The notes below the pieces were generated by a model. The model saw nothing but the letters and a program-made list of their open reading frames with translations, was not told where the DNA came from and did not search any database. A stretch of DNA of 64,000 bases from Brachyhypopomus gauderio. Lineage: Eukaryota > Chordata > Actinopteri > Gymnotiformes > Hypopomidae. Below are positions 52,720 to 63,840 of this stretch, piece after piece. The stretch is taken from positions 14,330,154 to 14,394,153 of the forward strand of contig NC_135223.1 of NCBI RefSeq assembly GCF_052324685.1. Reading direction: 5' to 3'. Numbering within the stretch: the first letter of the stretch is position 1; each line of letters starts with the position of its first letter. The translations under genes were made by a program, and so were the position numbers.

Positions 52720-53075
52720 TCTCAGCATTTACATTCCTCACAGATGATCACTAAATGTTTGTGATCCTTGCACACAGGCCTGGTGCTCTGGGAACACCAG
52801 CGGCTGGCCTTTCTGTCTTTGGTAAGAGGGCAGGGAGGACACCTCTCCCTCTTTCCTTGGTCCTCCTTCGGGGTGTTTTCTTCTGGCTGGGTGGTGGTTG
52901 TGGTTTGTTTTTGTAATCCACATGTTCCCATTGCCTCCACGCGTCTCTTCATATGTGACATGACGAGCTCTTTGCCCAGCTCTTTGACGAATAGGCAGCG
53001 TGCATTGTTCACACCACCCACATAACCAAGGTGTTTGTGTGGTGATGTTGTACCAGAGGACCACGGGCCACCTAC
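52720..53075 (-). mobile_element. piggyBac-type transposase C-terminal remnant, frameshifted
   Basis: On the minus strand CRWPVVLWYNI (about 53075-53043) matches the RWP-VLFYN block of PGBD-like transposases. The match then switches frame to NARCLFVKELGKELV and, after a Thr-rich linker, to the C-terminal cysteine-rich finger CPPCPLTKDRKASRWC, with VCKDH and a terminal CEEC. The Cys/His pattern is the zinc-binding C-terminal domain of piggyBac proteins. The frameshift and the lack of the catalytic region upstream make it a fossil. TTAA target sites were not located. Confidence 0.7.
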
Positions 53076-53931
53076 AGGTTCAACAGCTAGCTAGCAAATA
53101 ATAATTACTTGTAATTTTCTGACAAGTATTGTACTCTCTCTCAAGGTAATGTAATCAAATATTACATTACATTTCACTACTGTCATCAAATATTGTTTAA
53201 TGTTAGAACAACTGAAAAAACAATACTTATGTGAGCTTTGAAATGGTAAATGCATGTGGGTCGTGTCTGACCCATGTGTGTAAACCTGAAGTATAAGTAT
53301 AAAAGCTGTGCTTGTTCATAAAGTAAGAAAGGACAATAAAAATGAAGAATTGTGCTAAACAAGATATTTACTTACTTGGAATAGAAAATGATTAATAAAT
53401 TTAAATCATTTATGAATCATTAATCATTAATTAAAAAAAAAAAAAATAAAATAAAATTTACACACACAACCAGGCTTGTCATAGTAATGTAAAGGACATT
53501 TACGCTTCAAAATAATGTTCACTTAGAACCGATATACTGCCAACAGATTCAGACAACAGGCATTATTACATTAGAAAATTGAGCAATTTTCTCCTTACCT
53601 CAGAGAGAGTCTATAATTGTTCTTCTTTCTGTTGAAATTGCCAGAATGAGCTTGAGCATCATTGGTCAACAATTTCTTAACATGTAATCATCGGCTTTGC
53701 TGCCAACGTTAGGCAACTTTCATGGACAGTTTATCGTTGATCCAACATAGTGCTGAAATCAAAATGTCAAGCTCAACTAAAACGACATGTATCCACATCA
53801 ACTTCCTATCTGGGATGCCAGAAGAATGGCAAGGTGTTACCATTTTGGTCAATACGAAAACGTTAATAAATAAAGCTAGTTTTATAAATACATTACAGCA
53901 CAATGATGAGTGGATGTTCCCCGACACGAAA

Positions 53932-53984
53932 GGACACGTGTGAGGGAACACGTGTGAGGGAACACGTGTGAGGGAACACGTGTG
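53932..53984. repeat. 14-bp tandem repeat, each unit carrying a CACGTG E-box
   Basis: Four CACGTG palindromes start at 53935, 53949, 53963 and 53977, exactly 14 bp apart, within the unit GGGAACACGTGTGA. CACGTG is the binding site of USF, MYC/MAX and CLOCK/BMAL bHLH factors. Whether the array is used is unknown. Confidence 0.9.
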
Positions 53985-55882
53985 TACATGCCCCAGGGCA
54001 GTTGAACCCCATCCCTTACTTCTACATGAAAGTGGTGATAGATGGTTCATTTGCTGTTTCTTCTCATCTAATTTCCCCTGATTGATCTGGCCCATTCTCT
54101 GTGGTGTTCACCTGCCCCCAGTACTGCTATTGATCCACAGTGTGTTCCAATGCTCATGTTGAAGCAGCCAGAGACCTTCAAACCCAACTCTCCCATTCTC
54201 AGAGAGGTGGAAGACTGGACAGGGTTCATGTTTTCTTCCTCTTCTACTTTATACACTAACTCGATTTGAGGTTACAGTGCACTCAACTTTAAATTAACCT
54301 TCATGCCTTTTTGCTTGAGGGCAAAGGTCCTAGAATTGTTGAGGTAACAGAAACTGAACAACAGGAAAACCTCTCTCTACAAAGGTCTCTCAACAATGCC
54401 AAGTATAGAGTATCACACAGCAATGCCTGAAAGATTAATGACAAAAGAATGTAAATTATCTGAGAGAATTATCTCTCATTTCACCTGGTTCTGACAATGT
54501 CTTAGTTAAGGGTATTTTTGGACACTAATCTATTTGTGCTGTCTACTTTGAGGACCCAACTAAGTAAGTCTGGATTTAATAATCTACTAAGTAAACATGC
54601 TAAACAATATGTAAACATATTTTTATTCCCATTTTCTATTAGTTTTTCGGTGCTACAACTGAGGATTTGCCTGTAGTCAAGTTTCTGACAAAAATAATTT
54701 ATATATCTTTGAAATATTATACCTGCACAACAGGGAAGACTACCCTCAGTGGAGGAAGACAGGAAATTTCATTAATCTAACCATTTTTGTCTACACAATT
54801 GAAAAAAAAAGAAAAACATAGAGAAACTGGCATGAAATTGGTTAGCAAATCCAAAGTGGGTTGAAGCTAAAGTAACGCATGAACACAAAAACTTCAGCCC
54901 CACTAGACACGCTGGTGCTCAGCAGTCTGGGCACCATCCACTCAGTGTCCCATCACGAAGCATCGCACATTCATTATTCTGACTCCAGTTGAGCTTCTTC
55001 CCTGAAGAGACCACATCTCCATTCTTTTGTCACCCTTCATAAACAAACGGGAGGAGGGCGAGAGGAAAAAGGCGGAGAAAGGGCTACAGACAAGACACAC
55101 ACACACCCACATCACAAGACATAATTTGGCTCTTCTTTGTGACATGTTCCAACAAATATTATTGGAGGGGGGACTATAGTTTACCTGTCTCAGTCAACAA
55201 AAGCAGCGTCACTGTTGCTGCGAAGGATCCTTTACTCCACTGCACAGTCACAGAATCTGGGGTGATGTTTTCAAATGGGCGTTTAATAAAGAGGAAAATG
55301 AAATATATTTTGTAGTTTTCATGAGAGCTGATCATCATGCACCATGTGTTGCAAACCAGCCTCTTTAAATTTTAATAAAAAAATAACTTATGACCTGAAA
55401 GGATGAAAGAAAATGAAATTTAATTTGATCATATTAGATATGCAATATTCTTAGGCATTCCCACAAGCAAGATGCATAAAAGGTTGTCACAAGAGCTGGG
55501 GATAATAGTGGGGCTCAGTAGTTCTAGTGTTTTTGACAACTTGTACATAAGAAGTCCAGGAAAATTGTCAAATTTTTCAACAAGTACTACAAGAACAACA
55601 CACTGAAAACACACCTACCAGGTTCCAGAACTTTAAACAGAAGCTCATGATTTCAGATTTATAGGAATTTGCATAAATCTCCTTTTTTATAATGATACCA
55701 CCTGCAAAAAAAACCAGAAGAAATGAAGACGCACAGATGAAAATTCATCGGTTCATTTGTGATCTCTGGTGTTTTACCTTGATAAAATGTCCAGTAACAT
55801 CAAGGTCTATGGCAACATAGAAGCATCGACCGAAAAACAATTATGACTTATAAGACAACATCAAATCTCACATATCCAAATG

Positions 55883-55888
55883 TTTATT
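55883..55888 (-). terminator. fars2: candidate fars2 polyadenylation signal
   Basis: On the minus strand AATAAA occurs here, about 560 bp after the fars2 stop codon. Other A-rich strings are nearby, so the choice is tentative. Confidence 0.35.
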
Positions 55889-56113
55889 TTATTATTACAA
55901 CACTCCCAAGTCACACATTAAAGGTTGTTAACCTTCTGCATTCTGCTTGCTTCCCCATTACTCCTGAAGCTTCAGGAAGCATTTAATGTCCAGACCAGTT
56001 TTCTGCACACAATGTCTCAACGTGCCACCTCAAATTGTTGTTAGGAAAACGCAAAGTGAGAAGTCGGCGCAGAGTAAGTGTCCTCACTGGACTCTTTCTC
56101 ATCCGCCCCCCAG

Positions 56114-56377
56114 CGCTGGCCGGAATCCATGGCTGTAAACGAGTACGACGACGTCTGTATTAAATCAAAGCCCGTTCCCTCTGGGCAGTATGCTGATGTG
56201 ATGGAGGTGTTTAAATCCAGCCATTCAGTGCTTCAGATCAAAGGTTCCCAGAGGCAACAGGATAACAGGAACCTCAACACGCTGCGCAGGATACAGGAGA
56301 TGAGTACCGAGGTTGGTGGCCAGGGTCAAGGGCAAAGGCCCGAACACACGATGTCCAAGGGTATCTGTAGTTCTTAA
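56114..56377 (+). other. unassigned coding-like ORF tail-to-tail with fars2
   Basis: A pyrimidine-rich tract ending CCCCCCAG at 56106-56113 precedes an open frame running to TAA at 56375-56377. The frame reads RWPESMAVNEYDDVCIKSKP, then VPSGQYADVMEVFKSSHSV and a Gln/Arg-rich stretch ending SKGICSS. It has mixed, non-repetitive composition, but I recognise no family. It overlaps the probable fars2 3' UTR on the opposite strand. It could be the terminal exon of an undescribed plus-strand gene, or a chance frame. Confidence 0.3.
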
Positions 56378-56443
56378 AGATCCTGCAACGTTGTTAAAAA
56401 GGTACTTCACGCGGTCCGGGAGGCTCAGGAGGAGAACTCAGGC

Positions 56444-56582
56444 TCAGTATCTGCCCTGAACCCCCAGCTCCTGCTCAGCTGTCTGCTCAATGGCCTGGTG
56501 AACCATGCTCACTTCCTCCTGGGACAGTGTTCGTTCCATGTGGCGGTACACGATGCGGAAACACTGACTCACCTTCTTTGTC
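56444..56582 (-). CDS. fars2: mitochondrial phenylalanyl-tRNA synthetase, last exon (partial)
   Basis: FARS2 charges mitochondrial tRNA-Phe with phenylalanine. On the minus strand a C-rich acceptor ending CAG (56583-56585) opens an exon of 139 nt ending in TGA at 56444-56446. It encodes [19 protein letters not shown], then [18 protein letters not shown] and ELGVQGRY. This is the end of the ferredoxin-fold anticodon-binding domain. The [16 protein letters not shown] core is nearly the same as human FARS2, which also ends a few residues later in LGVEGRF. The exon starts one base into the reading frame, so the preceding exon ends in phase 2. No other fars2 exon was found up to 64000, so the upstream intron is at least 7.4 kb. 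Orientation towards nrn1 is as in human. Confidence 0.93.
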
Positions 56583-56585
56583 CTG

Positions 56586-58799
56586 GGGGAGGAGAGAGTA
56601 ATAAGTTGAGGTCAGTATCCAGTTAGATGGGGAGATGTATGTGCTTTTTCAGCAGAAAATGAAATCTCATTGGATATTTAGTTTAGCTATAGGGGTTGAA
56701 GAATGTACATTTACATAACATTTAAGTTCAAAAGTTAAGTTCAATTTAACAAATCTGAATTATCTTCACTTTTATTGTATACCAATATATTTTGAAGCAC
56801 ACTGAATTTAGCAGTACTCAAGAAAAAAAAAATTCTACACATCTATTTTTCTCAAAGGGTTTTTCTCCTACCCTGAAAAATATCTACTGTTTTGAAGTCT
56901 TGCCTGCCTCAGTAATGATACACAGGAAACAATGCAAGTGGTCTGGGCTTCAAAGTGAAGCTTTATGGAGCAACCAAGTGAAACAAAATGGCCGACAATA
57001 GACTACAGCAGGAAGAGCCACTGGGGACTCGAGCACAAGTGCAAAGGGAGCTGTGTGTGGGCCTCAATCAGACTCACTGTGTCAGGACCAGATTTACTGT
57101 CAGGAGAATCATGCTGGTACCTCAGCACTTCAAGTCCAAAAGATTGTGTGAAAGGCAAGCAGCCTGAAAAAGCTCAATATTAATCCTAAACACTTCTCTA
57201 GTCAATTATGGCTTTTAATTAAAGAATAGGAGAAAAAAAATACAGGTGACAATTTACATAAGTGGATGATGGTAAAGAAGTGGGATTTGAATAAGGAAGG
57301 AGGAATTTTTATGATTTATCTTTAGATTATGTATGTGCATAGATTCCATAGAATTTAACATTTCATTGGGTAGAACTGTTTGCTCAGTAATAAATCAAAC
57401 CATGTTCTCTGTAAAATGTTCATGGCTCCAATGGTTGTCTCTGGGGACAAAACATTTTTTTCCAGCTGTGATTATCTACTACCGTAACACATTGTGCTTG
57501 TCTTGTTGCTAAGCGACCAGACAAACTTTAAAAAGAATCAGTCCAGAATGCAAAGACAACATTAACATACGTGCAATTTAGTTTACAATTAGCAACATAG
57601 GTTTATTTGACTTACTTGCAAGTTTACTTTGTTATGGAAGACTATGAGAACACCTCTTCCCTCTACTGAAACAAGACTGTGATGCAGTTAAAACTGGTGC
57701 TTCCGGAAAGATGCTTTTGCTTCAATTCAATTTTACAGAATGCCGTGTCCCAATCTGCTTTGCCAGTGTGCACTAATGCAGCAGAAGCTCACTGCAAAGT
57801 ATCCTACAAACATTTACTGATGAACTGATCCAAAACATTATGCAAATGTTATGATTTAATTAGGGAATATATGACATTAATCCAGGATCAAGAAAGTGTC
57901 ACCTAATTTATGTGTTATTATGTAAGGAAAGTAGTGATAATAGTAGTGATAATGCATTTTATCAAGACTGCCAGAGGGTTGCAAAGATGACCATATTTTC
58001 TGCTTTCTCACACTCAAAATACATAGCAAGTGACATCCACCCACCCTTTAAGTTGAGATCATTTCAGTGTTTGGAAATGAAAAACAGTTGAGCTGTGTAT
58101 TTTTTATTTCCCTTCACTACCACTGAAACAGTCTTTTCCCATTTACTAAAGAGGAAATACAGCATCCCTCAGACGGAAACACCTAAAAATAACAACCAGT
58201 GTGATCACCAGGGGTTCTCATCTCTAAATGACTGATGGATCAGGGAAGATCAAACCCAGTGAGTTGTGAAAAGAGGGATAATTAGTTACATACCTTACAA
58301 AATTTATTAAAGAGAGATATAGAAAATAATTGTGAAAACAATTAATATTAATCCAAAAATAACCCCAAAATGTGCTACATCGAAAACCCAAATCTGTGAA
58401 AATAGGCACGTACAAAAATAGCAGGGTATGGTGGTGGCAACACTGCGTGCTTGTGTAAGCTTTCTCTGGTATGCTTGCTCTAATACTGAGCCAGATATCT
58501 ACTGTGTAAGCTCTACAAATGCCAAACCCTGACAAATTTAGGCTGCCACTAATTGCCACTGGGACACGTATGTTACACATATTACCTGCAGCCAGATCAG
58601 CTAATTGGATCATTTTCTACAGCACTGAACCTTCACACACTCACTACCCCCCCCCCCCCCACACACACACACACACTTTCTTCTCCATCTCCCTTTTCTC
58701 TTCCTTTTAACACCCTTATCAGCAAATATCAAATGACTTTAAAAAATGACACAGCATAATAAGGAAACTCCAAGGCCTGCTTATACTATTATTGGATAC
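56586..58799. other. fars2 intron, no recognised features
   Basis: This AT-rich sequence shows no exon or repeat that I can name. The 129-codon minus-strand frame at 58224-58613 has no homology I know. A short poly-C plus (CA)n stretch lies at 58648-58676. Confidence 0.5.
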
Positions 58800-59785
58800 A
58801 CTACAATTGTGAGCACTCTAGGGTTTTAATTACCGAGGTCAAGTATTTCAGCCACGCCCACTGCTGGAAGGTGTATAAAATAGCACATAGAAATACAAGG
58901 TCCAAAGACAGTGGTAGTAAAGTGGGCTGTACTGAAGAGCTCAGTGACAGTGGCACTGTCTTAGGGTGTCATCTTTGCCAGTCAGCTTCTGCACGGCTAA
59001 GTGATTTGACTAGGCCATTGAAATGTCTAGGACAGCTCAGCAATACTTCGTCCTAACCTACAGGGCGGCGCTGTTGAGTGCACCATGAGGAGAAAAACAC
59101 AGTATTTTTATTTTATTTTAATCACCTACAGAGTGCTCCAGACATCATCAGTGCAAGATCTGTACTCAGGAACGTCATTAAACAGGTTTCCCTGGCCGAG
59201 GTTCAGTAAAAAAGCCTGAGATCACTATGCACAACACCAAGAGCCAGCTGAAGGGGTTTAAAGCATGCCACCACTTTACTCTGCAGCCATGGAAACATGC
59301 TCTGTGGAGAGATAAATCACTGGTTACTAACTAGCAGTTTGACGGGCAAAACTTTTGGCACTAGAGAGGCTAACGTAATGTTAATGCTACAAGATGCAGA
59401 GACATTTTGGAGCGTAATATGCTTCCAATTTCGTGACTGCAGTTTGGCGAAAGCCGTTTCCTGTTCAAGTGTGACTGTGCCCCTGGGCACATGCGAGGTC
59501 CACAGACACATGCCTCGATGAGTTTGGTGTAGAAGAACAGCCTGCACAGCCTGACCCTCCTGAACATCTTTGGGATAAACTGGAACATCAACTGTGAGCC
59601 AGGTCTTCTTGTTCAAGATCAATGCCTGACCTCACCAAAGCCCTTTTGACTCCATGGGCACAAATTCTCACTGGCACATTCCAAAATCTTGTGAAGAGCC
59701 TTCCCAGAAAAGTGCCTGCTGTCACAGCCACAAATTGGAGGTGGAGACATCTCTATATTAATTCCTATAACATTGGATTCTGACT
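58800..59785 (+). mobile_element. degenerate Tc1-like transposon in fars2 intron
   Basis: The plus strand follows a common fish Tc1-like family in order. It has a lead-in ending ACTGCTGGAAGGTGTATAAA at 58861-58880 and a start region with CTGAAGAGCTCAGTGACAG. The middle has CTGCAGCCATGGAAACATG and CTCTGTGGAGAGATAAATCA (family W-S-D-E-S block with changes). The end around 59540-59740 has CTGACCCTCCTGAACATC (remnant of SPDLNPIEHLWD) and AGAGCCTTCCCAGAAAAGTG (family ESLPRRV). Many frameshifts and gaps are present. The right end meets an (AT)n microsatellite at 59797-59846, and terminal inverted repeats are not recognisable. Confidence 0.7.
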
Positions 59786-59786
59786 A

Positions 59787-59796
<10 letters not shown>

Positions 59797-59846
<50 letters not shown>
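59797..59846. repeat. (AT)n microsatellite
   Basis: About 25 AT dimers lie directly after the decayed Tc1-like copy. Confidence 0.9.
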
Positions 59847-59849
<3 letters not shown>

Positions 59850-60049
59850 AACACATTTGCATAATCCATTACAATGCTCCACAGATCGATGAGGTACCTT
59901 TGTTGTTTCTATTGACCATTATTGTTAATACATAGTTTTCTCTACCTATGTCTCTGTCTGCCCCAGCAAAAAGACCATCTGACATTTCCAGTGTTCAATA
60001 ATTCAGCGGTCACAGAAGGCAAACTACGTTCCAAAACACACACATGCGC

Positions 60050-60050
60050 A

Positions 60051-60111
<61 letters not shown>

Positions 60112-60136
60112 ACACACACACACAGACACACACACA
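60050..60136. repeat. (CA)n microsatellite with two GA interruptions
   Basis: This CA run is broken by two CAGACA steps near 60106 and 60124. The His/Thr-rich frames through it are artefacts. Confidence 0.9.
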
Positions 60137-61161
60137 ATTCCTTTTTATTGGACCCTCCTTTGTTTTTGCTGTGTGGCAGAAGTGGGTTGGTGCAGCAGAC
60201 AGAGGAGCAGTTATTCATAATGCTTTTCACAGGTTTGACAAACTGACTGTGAGAAAGTATGAGGTACATCAAGCGCAGAGATGAAGCACAAATCTGAGAC
60301 ACTTGCCTGGCAGAAGGAGAATTATAATGTTCAAGCTGAACATACTTGAAATCAGGAAGTAGCAGAGGTAGTGCTGATCGTGATGATCTATATGACGTTG
60401 GCCTAGCCCCTCATTCAAAGAGCGACGTGAGGCTTATATTTACACCGCTGCTATCACAGGCTTAGATTGAGTGGTGCAATCAGTTAGCAAGCAGTCAATG
60501 CTTACGCAGGATAAAAAAAAAACATATTCTTACTGATGCTGGATGAGTTGTGTACTGCGAACAGACCTTTCATTCTCTCATCTGGATATCTATCCAGCAA
60601 CCTTTTCACATACTTTCAACTACTTCTAACAGTGTGCAAGACCAACATTTCTCTGATTGTGCGAGGCATGCCTGCGTGTTTGCATCTGCAACCTGAAGTA
60701 CGCTCAGCTGCTCCCGTCACATCACTCCACCACTTCTGAGGCGGGCTGCTTCACAAGCCGCTGGCAGCCGGAGTGCTGCTGAAGCCAAAGGGTAGCAGTA
60801 CCAAGCAGTAATTGGCACAGAAGCAGTGAGCTATGATTTTACACAACTTTTTTTGTGCAGAGAGGCTGAGTGAATAGATCTGAATCCATAGCCGTTACTG
60901 TCTCAAAGGCCTCTGCCTAGCCCCTGTGCAAGTCTTCTATAACTGGGAGCCATGTTCTACGTCAAAGGCTAACTAAACTGAGTGATCTAGACTTTTATTG
61001 AGAGTTTGCTCTCTCTACTGTTCTGTTGGACAAGCACACTTGACCACTGCAAACACGAGAATTGTGAGTTTCTCTTTTTTAGTTTTGGTAATTTTCGTAG
61101 CTATGGATACATACACCCTGGGTTTTGTCTGGCGACTTCAGATCAAGAAATGTAAAAAATG

Positions 61162-61162
<1 letters not shown>

Positions 61163-61258
<96 letters not shown>

Positions 61259-61261
61259 GCA
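61163..61261. repeat. (CA)n microsatellite abutting a mariner-type terminal repeat
   Basis: About 45 nearly perfect CA dimers end in CACGCACGCA directly against the CACCGGCCAC end of the next element. Confidence 0.95.
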
Positions 61262-61952
61262 CACCGGCCACTTTATTAGGTACGCCTGTCCAACTGCACA
61301 TTAACGCAAATGTCGAATAAGTCAATCACATGGAAGCAACTCAATGCATTTAGGCATGTAGACATGGCCAAGACGATCTGCTGCAGTTCAAATTGAGCAT
61401 CAGAATGGGGAGGAAAGGTGATTTAAGTGACTTTAAACATGGCATGGTTGTTGGTGCCAGATGGACTGGTCTGAGTATTTAAGAAAACGCTGATCTACTG
61501 GGATTTTCACACATAACCATCTCTAGGGTTTACAGAGAAAGATCCGAAAAAGAGAAAATATCCAGTGTGTGGCAGTTCTGTGGGCGCAAATGCCTTGTTG
61601 ATGCCAGAGGTCAGAGGAGAATGGCCAGACTGATTCTAACTGATTCAAACGGCAACAGTAACTCAATAACCAGTTGTTACAACCGAGGCATGCAGAAGAG
61701 CATCTATGAATGCACAACACGCTGAACCTTGAGGTGGATGGGCTACAGTAGCAGAAGATCACACCGGGTACCACTCCTGTCAGCTAAGAACAGGAAAGTG
61801 TTTCGCACAAGCTGACCAAAATTGGACAATAGAAGATTGGAAAAACATTGCCTGGTTTGATGAGTCTCGATTTCTGCTGAGACATTCGGATGGTAGGGTT
61901 AGAATTTGGCGTCAACAACATGAAAGCATGGATCCATCTTGCTTTGTATCAA
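61262..61952 (+). mobile_element. truncated Tc1/mariner-type element
   Basis: The left terminus CACCGGCCACTTTATTAGGT is the diagnostic end of a very common fish Tc1/mariner group. A decayed transposase follows in the plus orientation: MGRKGDLSDFKHGMVVGA, HITISRVYRERSE, GRKCLVDARGQRRMARLI and RVWRQ-like remnants near 61900. It stops abruptly at about 61952 after GTATCAAC, so the part with the last catalytic acid and the right terminus is missing. Stops and frameshifts show that it is inactive. Confidence 0.8.
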
Positions 61953-62539
61953 CTGTCATCCCATTTTACCGGTCATCCCATTTTTTTAGAAACACATTTA
62001 AACACAAAAAATAACCCACATCAGAAATGCATGTCTATGTTTTGATGGTTTCTACACTCCTCAACAGAAGTAGTTGGCTAGATTGCACTCCAAAGTGAGA
62101 AGGAATCCACTCACAAAATAGACCTAAAGATGCTTTCATAAAAGCCCACAAAGTTGCCCTGTGAGGAAATAAATGCTTGAGAATATTTCCTGTTGTTCAT
62201 ACAGCAAAGCAGCAAAGCAACTCAGCAAGCTGACCCACCATGAGTGAAGCTCGGCGTGGAGGAAGAGGAGCAGACTAGAACAACTCACTCAGTGGGCTCC
62301 TAATGATTTCCAACAGGGAGTGGTACTAACAGCCCATGCACTCAGGCAAAGTGATGTCTTGTAAAAATGATATCTTGTAAAATGAGAACTACTGTATGCA
62401 AGTGGTTTCCTTCTTCTTCTTGGCTTTCTGTTACAAGCTTCAAAGGACATGGACTGCAATGCAATTAGTCTTTGCTTGGTTATCTGTACAACATAACACA
62501 GCGTAATAAATATACAGTGAGGAAAATAAGTATTTGAAC

Positions 62540-63373
62540 TAGGGGTGGGCATAGATTAATTTTTTTAATCTAGATTAATCTCACTGAAATCTTGAAATTA
62601 ATCTAGATTAATCTATATTAAAATGACTCATATGCGTGCTACCCAAGTAATGACTAAAAGTCAGTTTTTGAGATAGGGTTTCTTAATACAGAGGGTGCAT
62701 TAGAGCAGGGGCTCATCTCCTGTTTCCAAAATGCATCAATGACTGCTTGAGAAAGCTGTTCTACTTTGATACTTGAAGAAAAAAAACATGCTCAATAAAA
62801 TGTAGGCTACTCGTGTTCAACGGTTTATTCAGTTAAACATGAATATGTAAGCCTACATACTGTGCTTAAAAGGGGTTGATAACGTTTATTCAGCTAAACA
62901 TTATTTGAAATGTAAGTCAACATTTAGTATATTTAACCTCACGGACGTAATTTGGGGGGGACTTTTTCAAAAGCCGGTTTTGGTCCTCTGCAGTTTTAAC
63001 GGTTAAAAAGAAATATTTAAATAGCGACGAATCTAGCGCTAGGACCATGCAGAAAACGACCGCTCCAAGCTCCGCTCCGGTAACACTTTACGTTCCTAAA
63101 AATGAATTTTCCATGAAGCAAACCTGGCGACTTCGTGGCTGCATCCATGTAAACACATGGATTTGGAATCTCGTTCTCGCCCCCACTGTGCAATTTGGTT
63201 AGGAATACACCCGAGCTAAACTATCAAGTTGAAAGTCATCATAGTTTGCTTACCCATTTTGACCCAGTTCCCAACCCAACTTTAAGAATAGATTAACGGC
63301 GATAATTTTTATATCGCCCGATAAGAGTATCAAATTAACGAACGCCGTTAACGCTGTTAACAGCCCACCACTA
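62540..63373. mobile_element. 834-bp non-autonomous hAT element with 8-bp target-site duplication
   Basis: The ends are TAGGGGTGGGC and, in reverse complement, TAGTGGTGGGC (10 of 11 bases identical). The flanking direct repeat ATTTGAAC (62532-62539 and 63374-63381) is a perfect 8-bp duplication of Tc1 sequence, typical of hAT transposition. No transposase frame is present. The left part is rich in TTAATCTAGATTAATCT palindromic strings. The interior carries an inverted, truncated copy of the nrn1-upstream MITE. Confidence 0.9.
62940..63033 (-). mobile_element. partial copy of the 158-bp MITE inside the hAT element
   Basis: CACGGACGTAATTT, then CTTTTTCAAAAGCCGG and AATATTTAAATAGCGACGAA reproduce, in reverse orientation, the interior and one end of the element at 27332-27489. 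The opposite terminal repeat is missing. Confidence 0.85.
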
Positions 63374-63429
63374 ATTTGAACACTGTGAAATCACAATGTA
63401 TGATTTTTTAAATTATTTATTTGTGTGTT

Positions 63430-63665
63430 ACTGACAGGCCATGACTGAGGTGCCCATGAGCAAGGCACCTAACCCCAACTGCTCCCCGGGCTAGGGCTAG
63501 GGCTGCCCACCGCTCTGGGCACGTGTGATCCACAGCCCCCTAGTAATCACTAGTGTGTGTGTGTGTGTTCTGACTGCACAGATGAGTTAAAAGCGGAGGA
63601 CAAATTTCGATTGGGGTGTAAAAATCACAATTGACAAAAATGTGGCACATTTCATTTCACATTTC
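63430..63665 (+). repeat. SINE-like interspersed repeat inserted in the Tc1 element
   Basis: The block carries GAGCAAGGCACCTAACCCC, CTGCTCCCCGGGC, CTGCCCACCGCTCTGGGCA, a short GT microsatellite and GATGAGTTAAAAGCGGAGG, the hallmarks of a very common fish SINE-like repeat. It interrupts Tc1 sequence between TTATTTGT and AAATAAGTATTTT. Exact ends and target-site duplication are uncertain. Confidence 0.65.
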
Positions 63666-63840
63666 AAATAAGTATTTTAACACCTGCCAATCAGCAAAAA
63701 TTCTGTCCCTCAAAGACCTGTTAGTCTGCCTCTAAAAGGTTCACCTCCATTCCACTTATTATACTAAATTAGAAGCACCTGTTTGAAATCGTTAGCTGCA
63801 TAAAGGCACCTGTACACCCCACACAATCAGTATGACTAAC

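Larger units (their letters stand above)
53076..56443. other. region 3' of fars2 up to the piggyBac remnant
   Basis: It contains the E-box tandem array at 53932-53984 and probably the fars2 3' UTR (from 56443 down to about 55880). It also contains a plus-strand ORF at 56078-56377. No other gene is recognised, and the 53200-53700 and 54300-55900 portions are AT-rich without coding character. Confidence 0.5.

Noticed and set aside
56071..56113. Donor-like GTAAGTG followed by acceptor CCCCCCAG, read as a spliced intron of the plus-strand ORF
   Set aside because: The interval is only about 41 bp, below the usual minimum for a vertebrate intron.
58224..58613. 129-codon minus-strand frame in the fars2 intron, considered as another fars2 exon
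   Set aside because: It contains none of the aminoacyl-tRNA synthetase or anticodon-binding motifs and has no suitable splice borders.
59922..60302. His/Thr- or Cys/Val-rich frames near 60 kb
   Set aside because: They are translations of the (CA)n microsatellite at 60050-60136.
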